64,000 nucleotides of DNA from Shewanella intestini (GCF_018221465.1 NZ_JAAIKR010000010.1:1-64000); one strand, 5' to 3'. Counted from the stretch's first letter, positions 1 through 6,673 are shown. Numbers and translations are program-made. The notes: generated by a model from the sequence alone, not told the origin.

Positions 1-198
1 TGTAAATTCCCTTGCCCAGTAGTGCGCCCCAGAGCATGCTTCCATCCCGATAATACAAGGTGGAATGTTAGTGATTGTCTCTAACAGCTTGTTTCTTTTA
101 ACTGTTTGCTTTAGTTTAGTTTTACCGCATTCGTCAACACCATGAATGCTAAAAACTAATTTGGCTAAATCGATGCCAATGGCTTTAATTAAGGACAT
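1..198 (-). CDS. IS110-family transposase, N-terminal part (cut by window edge)
   Basis: The first 66 codons read leftward off the window edge. They show the N-terminal RuvC-like DEDD domain of IS110-family transposases: GIDLAK with Asp10, followed by the GMEACSGAHYWAR block with Glu53. An AAGGAGAG ribosome binding site lies 8 bases before the ATG. IS110 enzymes are DEDD/serine-type recombinases guided by an element-encoded RNA in the subgroups studied so far. The rest of the gene and the far end of the element are outside the window, so intactness cannot be judged. The gene lies against an attC core site at 278-284, as expected for members that target attC. Confidence 0.9.
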   Translation of the reverse strand, partial: MSLIKAIGIDLAKLVFSIHGVDECGKTKLKQTVKRNKLLETITNIPPCIIGMEACSGAHYWAREFT

Positions 199-272
199 AT
201 GGACTCTCCTTGATTGAATGTTTGCACTTTCAATATGGCACATAGTGGCCATTTGGTAAGGGGAGTCCATAT
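197..272 (-). repeat. Inverted repeat overlapping the transposase ribosome binding site
   Basis: ATATGGACTCTCCTT at 197-211 pairs with AAGGGGAGTCCATAT at 258-272 with a single G-U-type mismatch and a 46-base loop. The inner arm contains the Shine-Dalgarno and touches the ATG of the transposase. A transcript entering from outside the element would fold and hide the start. This is a subterminal inverted repeat and a plausible read-through lock. Confidence 0.7.
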
Positions 273-277
273 CATTC

Positions 278-284
278 GTTAAGT
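278..284 (+). other. attC right-end core (R' box) of an interrupted site
   Basis: GTTAAGT fits GTTRRRY and directly precedes the first cassette gene. Its left half is missing, replaced by the IS110 element. It marks the upstream junction of cassette 1. Confidence 0.55.
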
Positions 285-287
285 GCC

Positions 288-683
288 ATGTACGATTCTA
301 TGACAAATTTTTTGCCAATTTTAGCTTTTACGATTATTCCTTGGTTTCACTTCAGAAATCGAGTGAACGTCCTAAGTTCAAAATTTGGTATGAGTAAATT
401 ACTTCCTTTACTTGCACTAGTTGCTTTGGGCGCAAACATCGCAAAATTTCATGACTTAATTTCAATAGATCAATTAATTTATTTGACGTCACCTCTGTTG
501 CAATTTATATGGGCTGTCTCATGTTATAGATTGTTCGTTAAGCTCACAGGTGAACAACCTATTTACGTTTTCTATAAGTCGAAGTCAGGATTAGCAAAGC
601 ATAGACTTTACGCATTTGTAACTCTGACATTTTCGATATACTTGCCAATAGCACTATTACTAATGGCTGACCTTGGCACTTAA
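288..683 (+). CDS. Cassette 1: small multi-pass membrane protein of unknown function
   Basis: The product is 131 residues with about four hydrophobic segments (roughly 5-22, 37-55, 66-84 and 106-127) and a basic loop at 95-105. I recognise no family. The ATG sits only three bases after an attC core, leaving no room for a normal leader, so translation would depend on the next ATG (299) or on read-through coupling. The stop codon TAA at 681-683 lies inside the R'' box of the following attC. Position between two attC cores makes it a cassette gene. Base composition is AT-rich. Confidence 0.7.
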   Translation: MYDSMTNFLPILAFTIIPWFHFRNRVNVLSSKFGMSKLLPLLALVALGANIAKFHDLISIDQLIYLTSPLLQFIWAVSCYRLFVKLTGEQPIYVFYKSKSGLAKHRLYAFVTLTFSIYLPIALLLMADLGT

Positions 684-784
684 CAAACACATTAAAGCGC
701 TTCGCTGGGACAGTAACACGTGGGCTCTGTCGCTTCGCTCGGATTTTAGCCCACGTGTTACTGCCCCTTATGTGGGTGTTAAAT
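678..784 (+). other. attC site 1 (VCR-like)
   Basis: R'' ACTTAAC (678-684) pairs with R' GTTAAAT (778-784). The inner stem CAGTAACACGTGGGCT (711-726) is perfectly complementary to 748-763. The outer arms (TTAACAAACACATTAA and CTTATGTGGGTGTTAA) are imperfectly complementary, with extrahelical bases on one side, as in VCRs. Length is 107 bases. Confidence 0.85.
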
Positions 785-999
785 GGCAAGGATGGCATGA
801 ACATAAACTAACATGCCACCCATTATTAATACCTTTAGAATCAATGATGCAGACGTAAAGTAAACGTGCATGTAAATCAATACCACAGTAGTATAGATGT
901 GAGTTATTATAAAATCTCATTGAGCTTTCTCCTGTTGGTTTCGTCACCTTATGCATACCACTGATGCGGCTAGCTAGGGAGGAGGCTCCATGATTATCA
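785..999. mobile_element. Cassette 2: no intact gene, filled by an IS110-family remnant
   Basis: The interval between attC 1 and attC 2 has no credible rightward gene. Most of it is the 5' end of a second IS110-type element in reverse orientation. Left of about 828 the sequence is unrecognised. Confidence 0.55.
828..920 (-). pseudogene. IS110-family transposase fragment (second subgroup)
   Basis: Starting at 920, about 31 codons read as the start of another IS110-type transposase, with the hallmark YYCGIDLHARLLYVCIID block (first catalytic Asp at residue 15). Similarity stops abruptly near residue 31 and the frame runs into unrelated sequence. A leader region with the AGGAGAAAG-type ribosome binding site precedes it. 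It differs from the transposase at 1-198, so it is a separate, dead element. Confidence 0.75.
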
Positions 1000-1091
1000 A
1001 GCTAATAAATAAGGACAAAAAACAGTTTGATGTTTTTTGTTCATCAAACACTTTAGCCAACTGTAATTTTCCGCTTAATGCGGTGTTAGCT
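1000..1091 (+). other. attC site 2 (degenerate left box)
   Basis: Left box AGCTAAT (1000-1006) and right box GTTAGCT (1085-1091) are complementary except for one position: the canonical AAC is AAT. The left outer arm is about five bases short. The inner stem ACAAAAAACAGT pairs with ACTGTAATTTTC imperfectly, and a loop stem TTTGATG/CATCAAA is present. Function may be reduced. Confidence 0.65.
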
Positions 1092-1107
1092 TTTCTTGGA
1101 GATTTGA

Positions 1108-2106
1108 GTGTTACGAAATAATGTATTTGATAATACTAAGTTATTAATGATCTTTCTTGTTGTTTTTGGGCACTTTATCGAGCCAATTATCAGCCAAAGT
1201 GAAGTAATAAAAGTTATATATAAATCTATATACTCAGTTCACATGCCTGTTTTTATTATTATAGCAGGGGCATTCACAAAGCTAGAACCATCTCAAAATA
1301 TAATATTAAAAAATATAAAATCTCTAATTATACCATTTTTTGTTTTTACCATTTTATACGAAATCTTCAACATATTAACTACAGGAAATATTAGCCATTA
1401 CACATTGAATTGGCAGCCATATTGGATTCTGTGGTTTTTGTTAAGTCTGTTTATTTGGAAGGTTACACTACCAATAATTATGCAATTTAAATTCCCATTA
1501 ACACTCAGCATATTTATTTCGTTATATGCAGGATACATTAGTGATGTTGGGTATTTTTTAGGCATATCTAGAACACTCTACTTTTTTCCATTCTTTGTTT
1601 TGGGTTACAAATTAGGTTCTTCTTTATTATCAAATAACTTTTTACTAAAAATTCCTAGAACATTATATTTTACGGTTTTGTTGGCGAATATTTTGGTCTT
1701 CTGGGCCTTCAATGATCTTCCGCATCAATGGCTATATGGTAGTTTTTCATATAATCGAATGGGTGATATCGAGTGGTTTTCTTTTGCTGTTCGTTCAATA
1801 ATATATTTTGTTTCTGTCATATCATCAATTGCGATATTGATGCTTGTGCCAAATAGGGAGTCTGTACTAGCAACTCGTGGTCAAAACTCACTGTTTGTTT
1901 ATCTTTGGCATGGTTTTTTTGTTAAGATCGGAATGTATTTTGGCGTAATGCAATTTCTAAGTAATGTTTCTAACACCTTAGCATTATTTACTTTATTTAT
2001 ATCTGCAATCCTAATTACCGCTCTATTGTCTAGTGCATATATAGCAAACATTACAAATAAGTTTCTATTGCTACCCGCTCAGAGGTTATTGCTAATAAAA
2101 AGCTAA
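1108..2106 (+). CDS. Cassette 3: acyltransferase family 3 membrane protein
   Basis: 332 residues, strongly hydrophobic, with about ten membrane segments. The N-terminal region VFDNTKLLMIFLVVFGHF, with its His22 in the first helix, and the later FVYLWHGFFVK block match the acyltransferase-3 family (OafA/fucose O-acetylase type), which moves acyl groups onto surface sugars from the inner membrane. The GTG start at 1108 is preceded by GGAG with a 6-base spacer. Its stop TAA (2104-2106) lies in attC 3. At 332 residues it is near the family's normal length, so it looks intact. Likely role is modification of O-antigen or capsule, but the acceptor is unknown. Confidence 0.8.
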   Translation: MLRNNVFDNTKLLMIFLVVFGHFIEPIISQSEVIKVIYKSIYSVHMPVFIIIAGAFTKLEPSQNIILKNIKSLIIPFFVFTILYEIFNILTTGNISHYTLNWQPYWILWFLLSLFIWKVTLPIIMQFKFPLTLSIFISLYAGYISDVGYFLGISRTLYFFPFFVLGYKLGSSLLSNNFLLKIPRTLYFTVLLANILVFWAFNDLPHQWLYGSFSYNRMGDIEWFSFAVRSIIYFVSVISSIAILMLVPNRESVLATRGQNSLFVYLWHGFFVKIGMYFGVMQFLSNVSNTLALFTLFISAILITALLSSAYIANITNKFLLLPAQRLLLIKS

Positions 2107-2200
2107 CAAAAATTTAAGAAGGACAAAAAATAGTTGTTTTTTTCTCGAACCTCGCTTATTTTAGGCGACTATTTTATTGTCTCTTAACGAGACGTTATGA
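2101..2200 (+). other. attC site 3
   Basis: Left AGCTAAC (2101-2107) and right GTTATGA (2194-2200) share the AAC/GTT core. TTTAAGAAGGACA pairs with TGTCTCTTAAC, and ACAAAAAATAGT pairs with ACTATTTTATTGT with bulges. Length is 100 bases. Confidence 0.8.
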
Positions 2201-2201
2201 G

Positions 2202-2516
2202 TTAAAGTTGCACTGGATTCAATAATGTGACTTCGATAGAATCTTTGTCTATTAAAGTAAAAACTTTTGGACGAATGTTTTCAATCCACCTGTCATTGTA
2301 TGTATTCTTATAAACATCTTGGCGAGCTTGTTCATTTTCAAATTCACGAAGCCAAATAAAATAGTCATTACCGTTACTGTCGGTGTGAGTATATGTTTGA
2401 ATAATGCTCATACCTTTTGAGCGTTGATAGGGCAAAACCTCGTTGTTCATAAATGTTAGCCATTCGTGTTTTTTATTTGGTTTTATAAGGTATTTTCGTA
2501 GTTCAACAATTTTCAA
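2202..2516 (-). CDS. Cassette 4: NIPSNAP-like small protein in reverse orientation
   Basis: 104 residues. MKIVELRKYLIKPNKKHEW and a later WLREFENEQARQD block fit the NIPSNAP ferredoxin-like (dimeric alpha/beta barrel) fold, in which short proteins begin with VELRxYxIKPG. No catalytic motif is visible, so a function cannot be assigned. The start is a TTG at 2516 preceded by an AGG about nine bases upstream; no ATG is nearby. The gene reads against the cassette array, and its stop abuts attC 3. A reversed gene cannot use an upstream array promoter, so it probably has its own. Confidence 0.7.
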   Translation of the reverse strand: MKIVELRKYLIKPNKKHEWLTFMNNEVLPYQRSKGMSIIQTYTHTDSNGNDYFIWLREFENEQARQDVYKNTYNDRWIENIRPKVFTLIDKDSIEVTLLNPVQL

Positions 2517-2580
2517 TGTAACATACCTATTCTAGTGTGAATTTTTATTATTAGAATGAACAACAATCGTAATATCAAAC

Positions 2581-2679
2581 TCATAACAAAATGTTAAAAA
2601 AAGAATAAAACGGTTGGCATTTTTGGCTTAAAGCCAATTTTAATGCAAATCGTTTTCACCCGTTACCATAACGTTATGT
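2581..2679 (+). other. attC site 4
   Basis: Left TCATAAC (2581-2587) and right GTTATGT (2673-2679). Inner stem AAAACGGTTGGCA pairs imperfectly with TGCAAATCGTTTT, and the central TTGGCTT/AAGCCAA forms a loop stem. Length is 99 bases. Confidence 0.75.
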
Positions 2680-2728
2680 GTCAGTGTAATTTAAACGATG
2701 TAACTCTAAAACTAAAGGAAATCTATAA

Positions 2729-3022
2729 ATGAATATAGTTGAATATAAAGCAATGAAAAAATTAGCAATAACGCAATTAGGTGCAGATGATGCAGAATCA
2801 CTTAACTTTTATGCAGAAAAGATTGAGAAACAATCCAAAATGATAAAGTGGATGTCAATTATATTGGGAATAACAAGTTTACCCCTTTGTTTAATTATCA
2901 TTGGATTTCCAATATTAATTTCATCGGTATTATTATATTTCTTTAGTTACAAGAAAGTTGCCAAAAAAGCTCGGATGTTCAAAGAGTATATTAATAATGA
3001 TCCGGAATTATCTTCGATATAG
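2729..3022 (+). CDS. Cassette 5: small two-helix membrane protein
   Basis: 97 residues: a charged helical N-terminus (1-40), two adjacent hydrophobic segments (about 41-58 and 59-75) forming a hairpin, and a Lys/Arg-rich tail after KKVAKKAR. This topology puts both ends in the cytoplasm. ATG with AAAGGAAA about 10 bases upstream. No family recognised. It is bounded on the left by attC 4 and on the right by the stump of attC 5. Confidence 0.7.
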   Translation: MNIVEYKAMKKLAITQLGADDAESLNFYAEKIEKQSKMIKWMSIILGITSLPLCLIIIGFPILISSVLLYFFSYKKVAKKARMFKEYINNDPELSSI

Positions 3023-3038
3023 CGAACAAACATCAAAT

Positions 3039-3066
3039 ATATAACAAGTCGTTTAAACGGAATAAT
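3039..3066 (+). other. attC site 5, left half only
   Basis: ATATAAC (3039-3045), then AAGTCGTTTAAACGG, is the left outer arm of a VCR-like attC. No complementary right arm follows; instead a protease signal peptide begins at 3070. The site is truncated and should not recombine. Confidence 0.6.
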
Positions 3067-3069
3067 TCA

Positions 3070-3189
3070 TGAAATGGAGTTTCTTAATCCTATTTTTATC
3101 ATTTCCAGCAAGTGCAATAATAATAATAAGACATGACACTTTTTGGCGTAATTTTTTAGCCAGCCTAAGCAATGCAGTCTTATTCTGAG
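3070..3189 (+). pseudogene. Secreted trypsin-like serine protease, N-terminal stump
   Basis: An ATG at 3070 opens a short frame whose first 23 residues look like a signal peptide (FLILFLSFPASA) followed by the mature start IIIIRHD, as in Shewanella/Vibrio trypsin-like secreted proteases (the Ile-Ile-x-Arg-His-Asp start). From about codon 24 the sequence switches to RAYT-remnant DNA, and a stop follows at 3187-3189. Only the signal and mature N-terminus survive. Probably a sixth cassette or flanking gene cut by the same event that removed the attC 5 right half. Confidence 0.5.
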
Positions 3190-3260
3190 GTAAAACGGGC
3201 TTGGTAGTTATTACCACGCTGAATACTATGTTGAGGCACTAATAGGGTTAATTCTGGGTT
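3137..3260 (-). pseudogene. RAYT (REP-associated tyrosine transposase) remnant, frameshifted
   Basis: Reading leftward from about 3260, the translation LLVPQHSIQRGNN matches the conserved N-terminal VPQHxIQRGNNR block of RAYTs (Y1 transposases). It then continues as FTSE, stop, DCIA, stop, and resumes in a shifted frame as WLKNYAKKC, corresponding to the family's YLxWLKEYAKK helix. In-frame stops plus a frameshift show it is dead. It overlaps the junction with the protease stump. Confidence 0.6.
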
Positions 3261-3312
3261 TTCTAGGCACCTGCAAGTTCCATTTGCAAAGTCAGGTAAG
3301 CGAAAGAATATC

Positions 3313-3337
3313 GCAGAGTTATGAAAGTTTACTCTGC
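3313..3337. repeat. REP-like inverted repeat beside the RAYT remnant
   Basis: GCAGAGT (3313-3319) and ACTCTGC (3331-3337) form a short palindrome around an 11-base loop. Such CAGAGT/ACTCTG motifs flank RAYT genes in marine gammaproteobacteria, so it is probably the transposase's cognate hairpin. Confidence 0.45.
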
Positions 3338-3378
3338 CCCTGACGAATCCCCACTTATCTAGTTTGCATAGTCGCCCG

Positions 3379-4281
3379 CTAAGCCATCCTGTTTATGTTC
3401 TCTACTAGATAATCAATCAACAACCGCATACGTGTCGGCAAGTACTCTCTGGATGAGTAGTACACCCAAATGGTAGTCGGTGCGCCCCAAAATTGTTTCA
3501 TAATGGGTTTTACCTCGCCTGAGACCAGTTCGTCTCGAAATAACCAGTTACCAAGCATAGCAATCCCGGCTCCCGCTAATGTTGCTTGTTTGGCGGCGGC
3601 GAAGTTATTAACAACAAGTCTGCCATTTGGCTCGTAGAGTTTGGCATGCACACCATCGTTTATACGCCAATAATGAAAACGCCCACTGGTGAGTGAACGC
3701 ACAGGAATGCAATGGTGATTAGCAAGATCCTCTAGTGTCTTTGGTTCGCCATATTGCGCTAAATAGCTAGGAGCGGCATAAATACCGATGTCTTGGGTTA
3801 ATAGCGGCCTTGCGATGAGTCGAGAATCTTGATTTATGGCGACACCAATCCCCAAATCAAACCCGTATTCAACCAAATCTACGTTACGATCATCAAAATG
3901 TAAATCACAACAGATTTTCGGATACTTAGTCATAAACTCAATGACCAACGGCAGTATGTACTCCTGTCCGATTGAACTAGCGGGTAAGTTGATTTTTATG
4001 GTGCCAGAGGCTGCACTAGAATGCTCAGCCAGTTGCTCAATGGTTGTTTGTATCGATTCCATTGACGGTGTGAGACTCTCTGCTAATTGCTGACCCGTTT
4101 GCGTCAAACTAAGGGAGTGGGAGGAGCGAAAGAAAAGTTTAACTTGCCACTCTTTTTCTAACTTTGTGATGGCTTTACTGACTGCGGGTGCCGAAATCCC
4201 TAATGACCTCGCTGCGGCTGCAAAACTGCCACTTTTCGCTACTTGAATAAATATCGGTAACTGGGTTGGAAGTGATTTCAT
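3379..4281 (-). CDS. LysR-family transcriptional regulator
   Basis: 300 residues: an N-terminal winged helix-turn-helix (about 3-62, with FAAAARSLGISAPAVSKAI as the recognition region) and a PBP2-type effector domain (about 90-295) close to the CrgA-like subgroup. Full length for the family. It is divergent from the ankyrin/quinone-reductase pair with 81 bases between starts, so regulation of that pair is a reasonable inference. It is the first intact core-type gene to the right of the integron remnant. Confidence 0.88.
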   Translation of the reverse strand: MKSLPTQLPIFIQVAKSGSFAAAARSLGISAPAVSKAITKLEKEWQVKLFFRSSHSLSLTQTGQQLAESLTPSMESIQTTIEQLAEHSSAASGTIKINLPASSIGQEYILPLVIEFMTKYPKICCDLHFDDRNVDLVEYGFDLGIGVAINQDSRLIARPLLTQDIGIYAAPSYLAQYGEPKTLEDLANHHCIPVRSLTSGRFHYWRINDGVHAKLYEPNGRLVVNNFAAAKQATLAGAGIAMLGNWLFRDELVSGEVKPIMKQFWGAPTTIWVYYSSREYLPTRMRLLIDYLVENINRMA

Positions 4282-4362
4282 TAACTAATGGTTATCATAG
4301 AGGTGAACTATTTAATCCTACAAGTTAACAATATTATGGTCAATACTAAGCTCAACAATTAA

Positions 4363-5331
4363 ATGAGTGATAATGAGACCAATATGAGATTCCCTCCCCT
4401 TCATCAAGCGATTATCTCTAATGACTATGAGCGATTTATTCAGCTTATTGAACAAGATAATGATGTAAACCAACTCGATGCATTGATGGGTAATGCCCCA
4501 CTTCACATCGCTGCCCAGCAGCGCTCTGAAAAGTGGGCGTTAGTTTTGATTGCAGCTGGTGCATTTATCAATCTTCAAACACCTAAGCATGGCGTGACCC
4601 CATTGATGGTTGGCGTATGGCATCGTAAGCCATCAGTAGTGAAATTACTTCTTGAACAGCCGTTAGTTAACACTGAGGTTATATCAACGTTCGGACTTAA
4701 AGCTCTGGATTTGGTTGATTTCGGCGCGAGTCAAAAGGATGAATTTGGGCAAACACAAGCAAATGAGCTTCAGCAGCTATTTGCGAGATATTTCAATCAA
4801 CGTGAAGCTCTCGAATCTTCACTTACGGCCTATCAAATTGTCACTGAATCAAAGAATGATGATGAGCAAAAAGCCGCTCAATTAAAGGCGCTGTCTGAAT
4901 GGTCTTCTCTTAATACCCCATCACCCGTCACCGCTTCTGGCAATGATGAACATACGGCTGTGATGGTGGCAGCACGAGATGACCTAACACATTCACTAAG
5001 GATCTTGATGGAGCACGGCGGCAACCAAACCACTCCAGATCACTACATGAAAGCGATTCCACTTCACAAAGCAGCCTACAACGGTAGGACAGATGTTATT
5101 CGCTTACTTGCTGACTATCCGGGATTTTCAGAAACCTTAAACACACAAGGGCCGAATAACGGTTACACCCCATTGCATGATGCGGTGTGGCACGGCCATG
5201 TTGAAGCTGCCAAGGCATTAGTAGAGGCGGGCTGTGATACTGAACTAAAAGCCTTTGATGGTCAAACCCCTTTAGACCTTGCCAAGGAATATCACTACCA
5301 AGATATTATCGATTTTTTAGAGAGAAAATAA
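4363..5331 (+). CDS. Ankyrin-repeat protein
   Basis: 322 residues with at least six ankyrin units, seen as APLHIAA (about 46), TPLMVGV, TAVMVAA, IPLHKAA, TPLHDAV (about 268) and TPLDLAK, separated by a helical linker near residues 120-185. No signal peptide or catalytic domain, so a cytoplasmic interaction protein. The ATG at 4363 lacks a clear ribosome binding site; an in-frame ATG at 4384 has GAG upstream and may be used. The stop overlaps the start of the next gene (TAATG), implying translational coupling with the quinone reductase. Confidence 0.82.
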   Translation: MSDNETNMRFPPLHQAIISNDYERFIQLIEQDNDVNQLDALMGNAPLHIAAQQRSEKWALVLIAAGAFINLQTPKHGVTPLMVGVWHRKPSVVKLLLEQPLVNTEVISTFGLKALDLVDFGASQKDEFGQTQANELQQLFARYFNQREALESSLTAYQIVTESKNDDEQKAAQLKALSEWSSLNTPSPVTASGNDEHTAVMVAARDDLTHSLRILMEHGGNQTTPDHYMKAIPLHKAAYNGRTDVIRLLADYPGFSETLNTQGPNNGYTPLHDAVWHGHVEAAKALVEAGCDTELKAFDGQTPLDLAKEYHYQDIIDFLERK

Positions 5332-5999
5332 TGAATGTACTTGTTGTTTATTGGCACCCAGAGCCACAAAGCTTTAATGGTGCGATGTTTCGATGTGCAA
5401 TAGAAAGCCTTGAAGCGGCGGGTCATAATGTGAAAACTTCTGACTTAAATGAGATGATGTTTAACCCAGTGTCTGGTCGCCATAACTTTACTAGTGAACA
5501 TGACGGCCTATTTTTCAAGCAGCAACTTGAAGAGATGCATGCCACTGAGGTTGGTGGATTTTCTGCTGACATTGAAGTAGAGCTTGAGAAGCTTCAGTGG
5601 AGCGATTTAGTTATCTTCCAGTTTCCTTTATGGTGGTTCGGCCTACCCGCGATGTTGAAAGGCTGGGTAGACCGCGTGTTCGCTATGGGCAAAGTGTATG
5701 GCAGCGGTCGTTTTTATGATGATGGCGTTTTTAAAGATAAGCGTGCCATGCTCAGTACCACCATAGGAGGCCCAAAAGACTTGTATGTAAAAGGAGGCTG
5801 GAATGGTGATCTTGAGGCAATTTTACGTCCGATTCATCGAGGAGTGCTGGAATTCACTGGATTCTCTGTTTTGGCCCCACAAAAGGTTTTTGGGCCTGCT
5901 CGTATGACGCAATTAGAGCGAAAAACTCAGCTAGATGATTATGCAGCAAGGTTAGCTACGATTTTTGATGAAGCGCCCATACAGGTCGGTGAATATTAA
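5331..5999 (+). CDS. NAD(P)H:quinone oxidoreductase, flavodoxin-like fold
   Basis: 222 residues. The start VLVVYWHPEPQSFN gives the FMN/FAD phosphate loop of the Flavodoxin_2 (NQO1/MdaB/KefF) family. FQFPLWWFGLPAMLKGWVDRVF is the hallmark central block, quoted here as two parts FQFPLWWFG and LPAMLKGWVDRVF. Two-electron quinone reduction in the cytoplasm is the expected activity. Start overlaps the ankyrin gene's stop. Pairing with a LysR gene upstream fits electrophile or redox response. Confidence 0.85.
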   Translation: MNVLVVYWHPEPQSFNGAMFRCAIESLEAAGHNVKTSDLNEMMFNPVSGRHNFTSEHDGLFFKQQLEEMHATEVGGFSADIEVELEKLQWSDLVIFQFPLWWFGLPAMLKGWVDRVFAMGKVYGSGRFYDDGVFKDKRAMLSTTIGGPKDLYVKGGWNGDLEAILRPIHRGVLEFTGFSVLAPQKVFGPARMTQLERKTQLDDYAARLATIFDEAPIQVGEY

Positions 6000-6331
6000 C
6001 AAGGTTAGTATAATTGCCAAAAATATTTGGTCATGCACTTGGCGGTTCACCATACATAAGCTAATCCGTATTTCGCTAATTTAACAAAATCCCTGAAATA
6101 TTTTTGTCCAAAAGTCGGTTTCGGAGCTAGAAAAGTTTCAAGCGTTAATGTCCTTAGACTATTTATATTGAGGTTCTTTGCCTGTACATAATCATCATTA
6201 ATATAAATCGTAATTTGGCTAAACTCTTTTTTTATAACGCATGCACCGTAAATAATCGCTCCCCCTGCACATAAAAAAACACCCGCAAAATGCGGGTGTT
6301 TTCATTTTATAACCGTGCGCTAAGCAATCAA
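6000..6331. other. Intergenic region with a start-less open frame on the minus strand
   Basis: A terminator lies at 6274-6304. On the minus strand, codons from about 6302 to a TGA at 6047-6049 are open for some 84 codons, with content such as TIYINDDYVQAKNLN and PTFGQKYFRDFVKLAKY, but no ATG/GTG/TTG start. It may be the 3' remnant of a gene. I recognise no family. Confidence 0.35.
6274..6304. terminator. Bidirectional rho-independent terminator
   Basis: ACACCCGC / GCGGGTGT stem with AAAA loop, flanked by A-run and T-run. It ends the PhnA-like gene on the minus strand. Confidence 0.85.
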
Positions 6332-6673
6332 TTAGTTTTGTTTTTTAACAAACTTTGATTTCAGCATCATTTGGCCATGGCCATCAACTTTACAGTCGAT
6401 ATCGTGGTCAGCGTCGACAAAGCGTTTAATAACGGCTTTAGTACCCACTTTAAGCACTAAGGAAGAACCTTTTACTTTAAGATCTTTAATCAAAGTCACT
6501 TTGTCTTCTTCAGCAAGTAAGTTGCCTACGGCATCTTTTAAAATAATGGCATCTGGATCTTCGATAACTTCGTTAGGGTTCCATTCATGAGCGCATTCAG
6601 GGCAAATAAGCAGTGAACCGTCTTCGTATACGTATTCTGACTCACATTTTGGACATGGTGGGATATTGCTCAT
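6332..6673 (-). CDS. yjdM: PhnA/YjdM-family zinc-ribbon protein
   Basis: 113 residues: an N-terminal zinc ribbon with CPKC (8-11) and CPEC (24-27), then a PhnA C-terminal SH3-like domain (about 43-112) with [23 protein letters not shown] and the final [19 protein letters not shown] region. Standard length. Despite its old phosphonate label, the family's role is not established. Monocistronic, with its own terminator. Confidence 0.88.
   Translation of the reverse strand: MSNIPPCPKCESEYVYEDGSLLICPECAHEWNPNEVIEDPDAIILKDAVGNLLAEEDKVTLIKDLKVKGSSLVLKVGTKAVIKRFVDADHDIDCKVDGHGQMMLKSKFVKKQN

Larger units (their letters stand above)
1..277 (-). mobile_element. IS110-family insertion sequence, one end only
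   Basis: This contains the start of the transposase plus about 75 bases of leader. IS110 elements lack classical terminal inverted repeats and target-site duplications, so the exact edge is uncertain. I place it between the inverted repeat ending at 272 and the attC core GTTAAGT at 278-284, because the sequence to the right is cassette DNA. The short leader suggests the IS1111-type arrangement, but that is inference. Confidence 0.65.
278..3066 (+). mobile_element. Integron gene-cassette array (distal fragment)
   Basis: Genes on this stretch are separated by attC-like imperfect inverted repeats of 92-107 bases, all in the same orientation (RYYYAAC-like box first, GTTRRRY-like box last). Stop codons of two cassette genes fall inside the following attC, the usual compact cassette architecture. 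The 716-726/748-758 type inner stems and CCCTTA/TTAAGG-like outer arms resemble Vibrio VCR-type sites. No integrase or attI is present. By orientation the integrase end should lie to the left, beyond the IS110 element. The array ends at a truncated attC near 3066. Confidence 0.8.

Noticed and set aside
559-804. 81-codon minus-strand frame across attC 1
   Set aside because: It only reads through the attC inverted repeat and the end of the cassette 1 gene.
768-956. 62-codon minus-strand frame as a full gene
   Set aside because: Only the part at 828-920 is IS110-like; the rest is leader and cassette DNA, so it is annotated as a fragment.
288-3066. CRISPR array explanation for the spaced repeats
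   Set aside because: The repeats are about 100 bases, imperfect and inverted, and separated by gene-sized units, which fits attC sites and not CRISPR.
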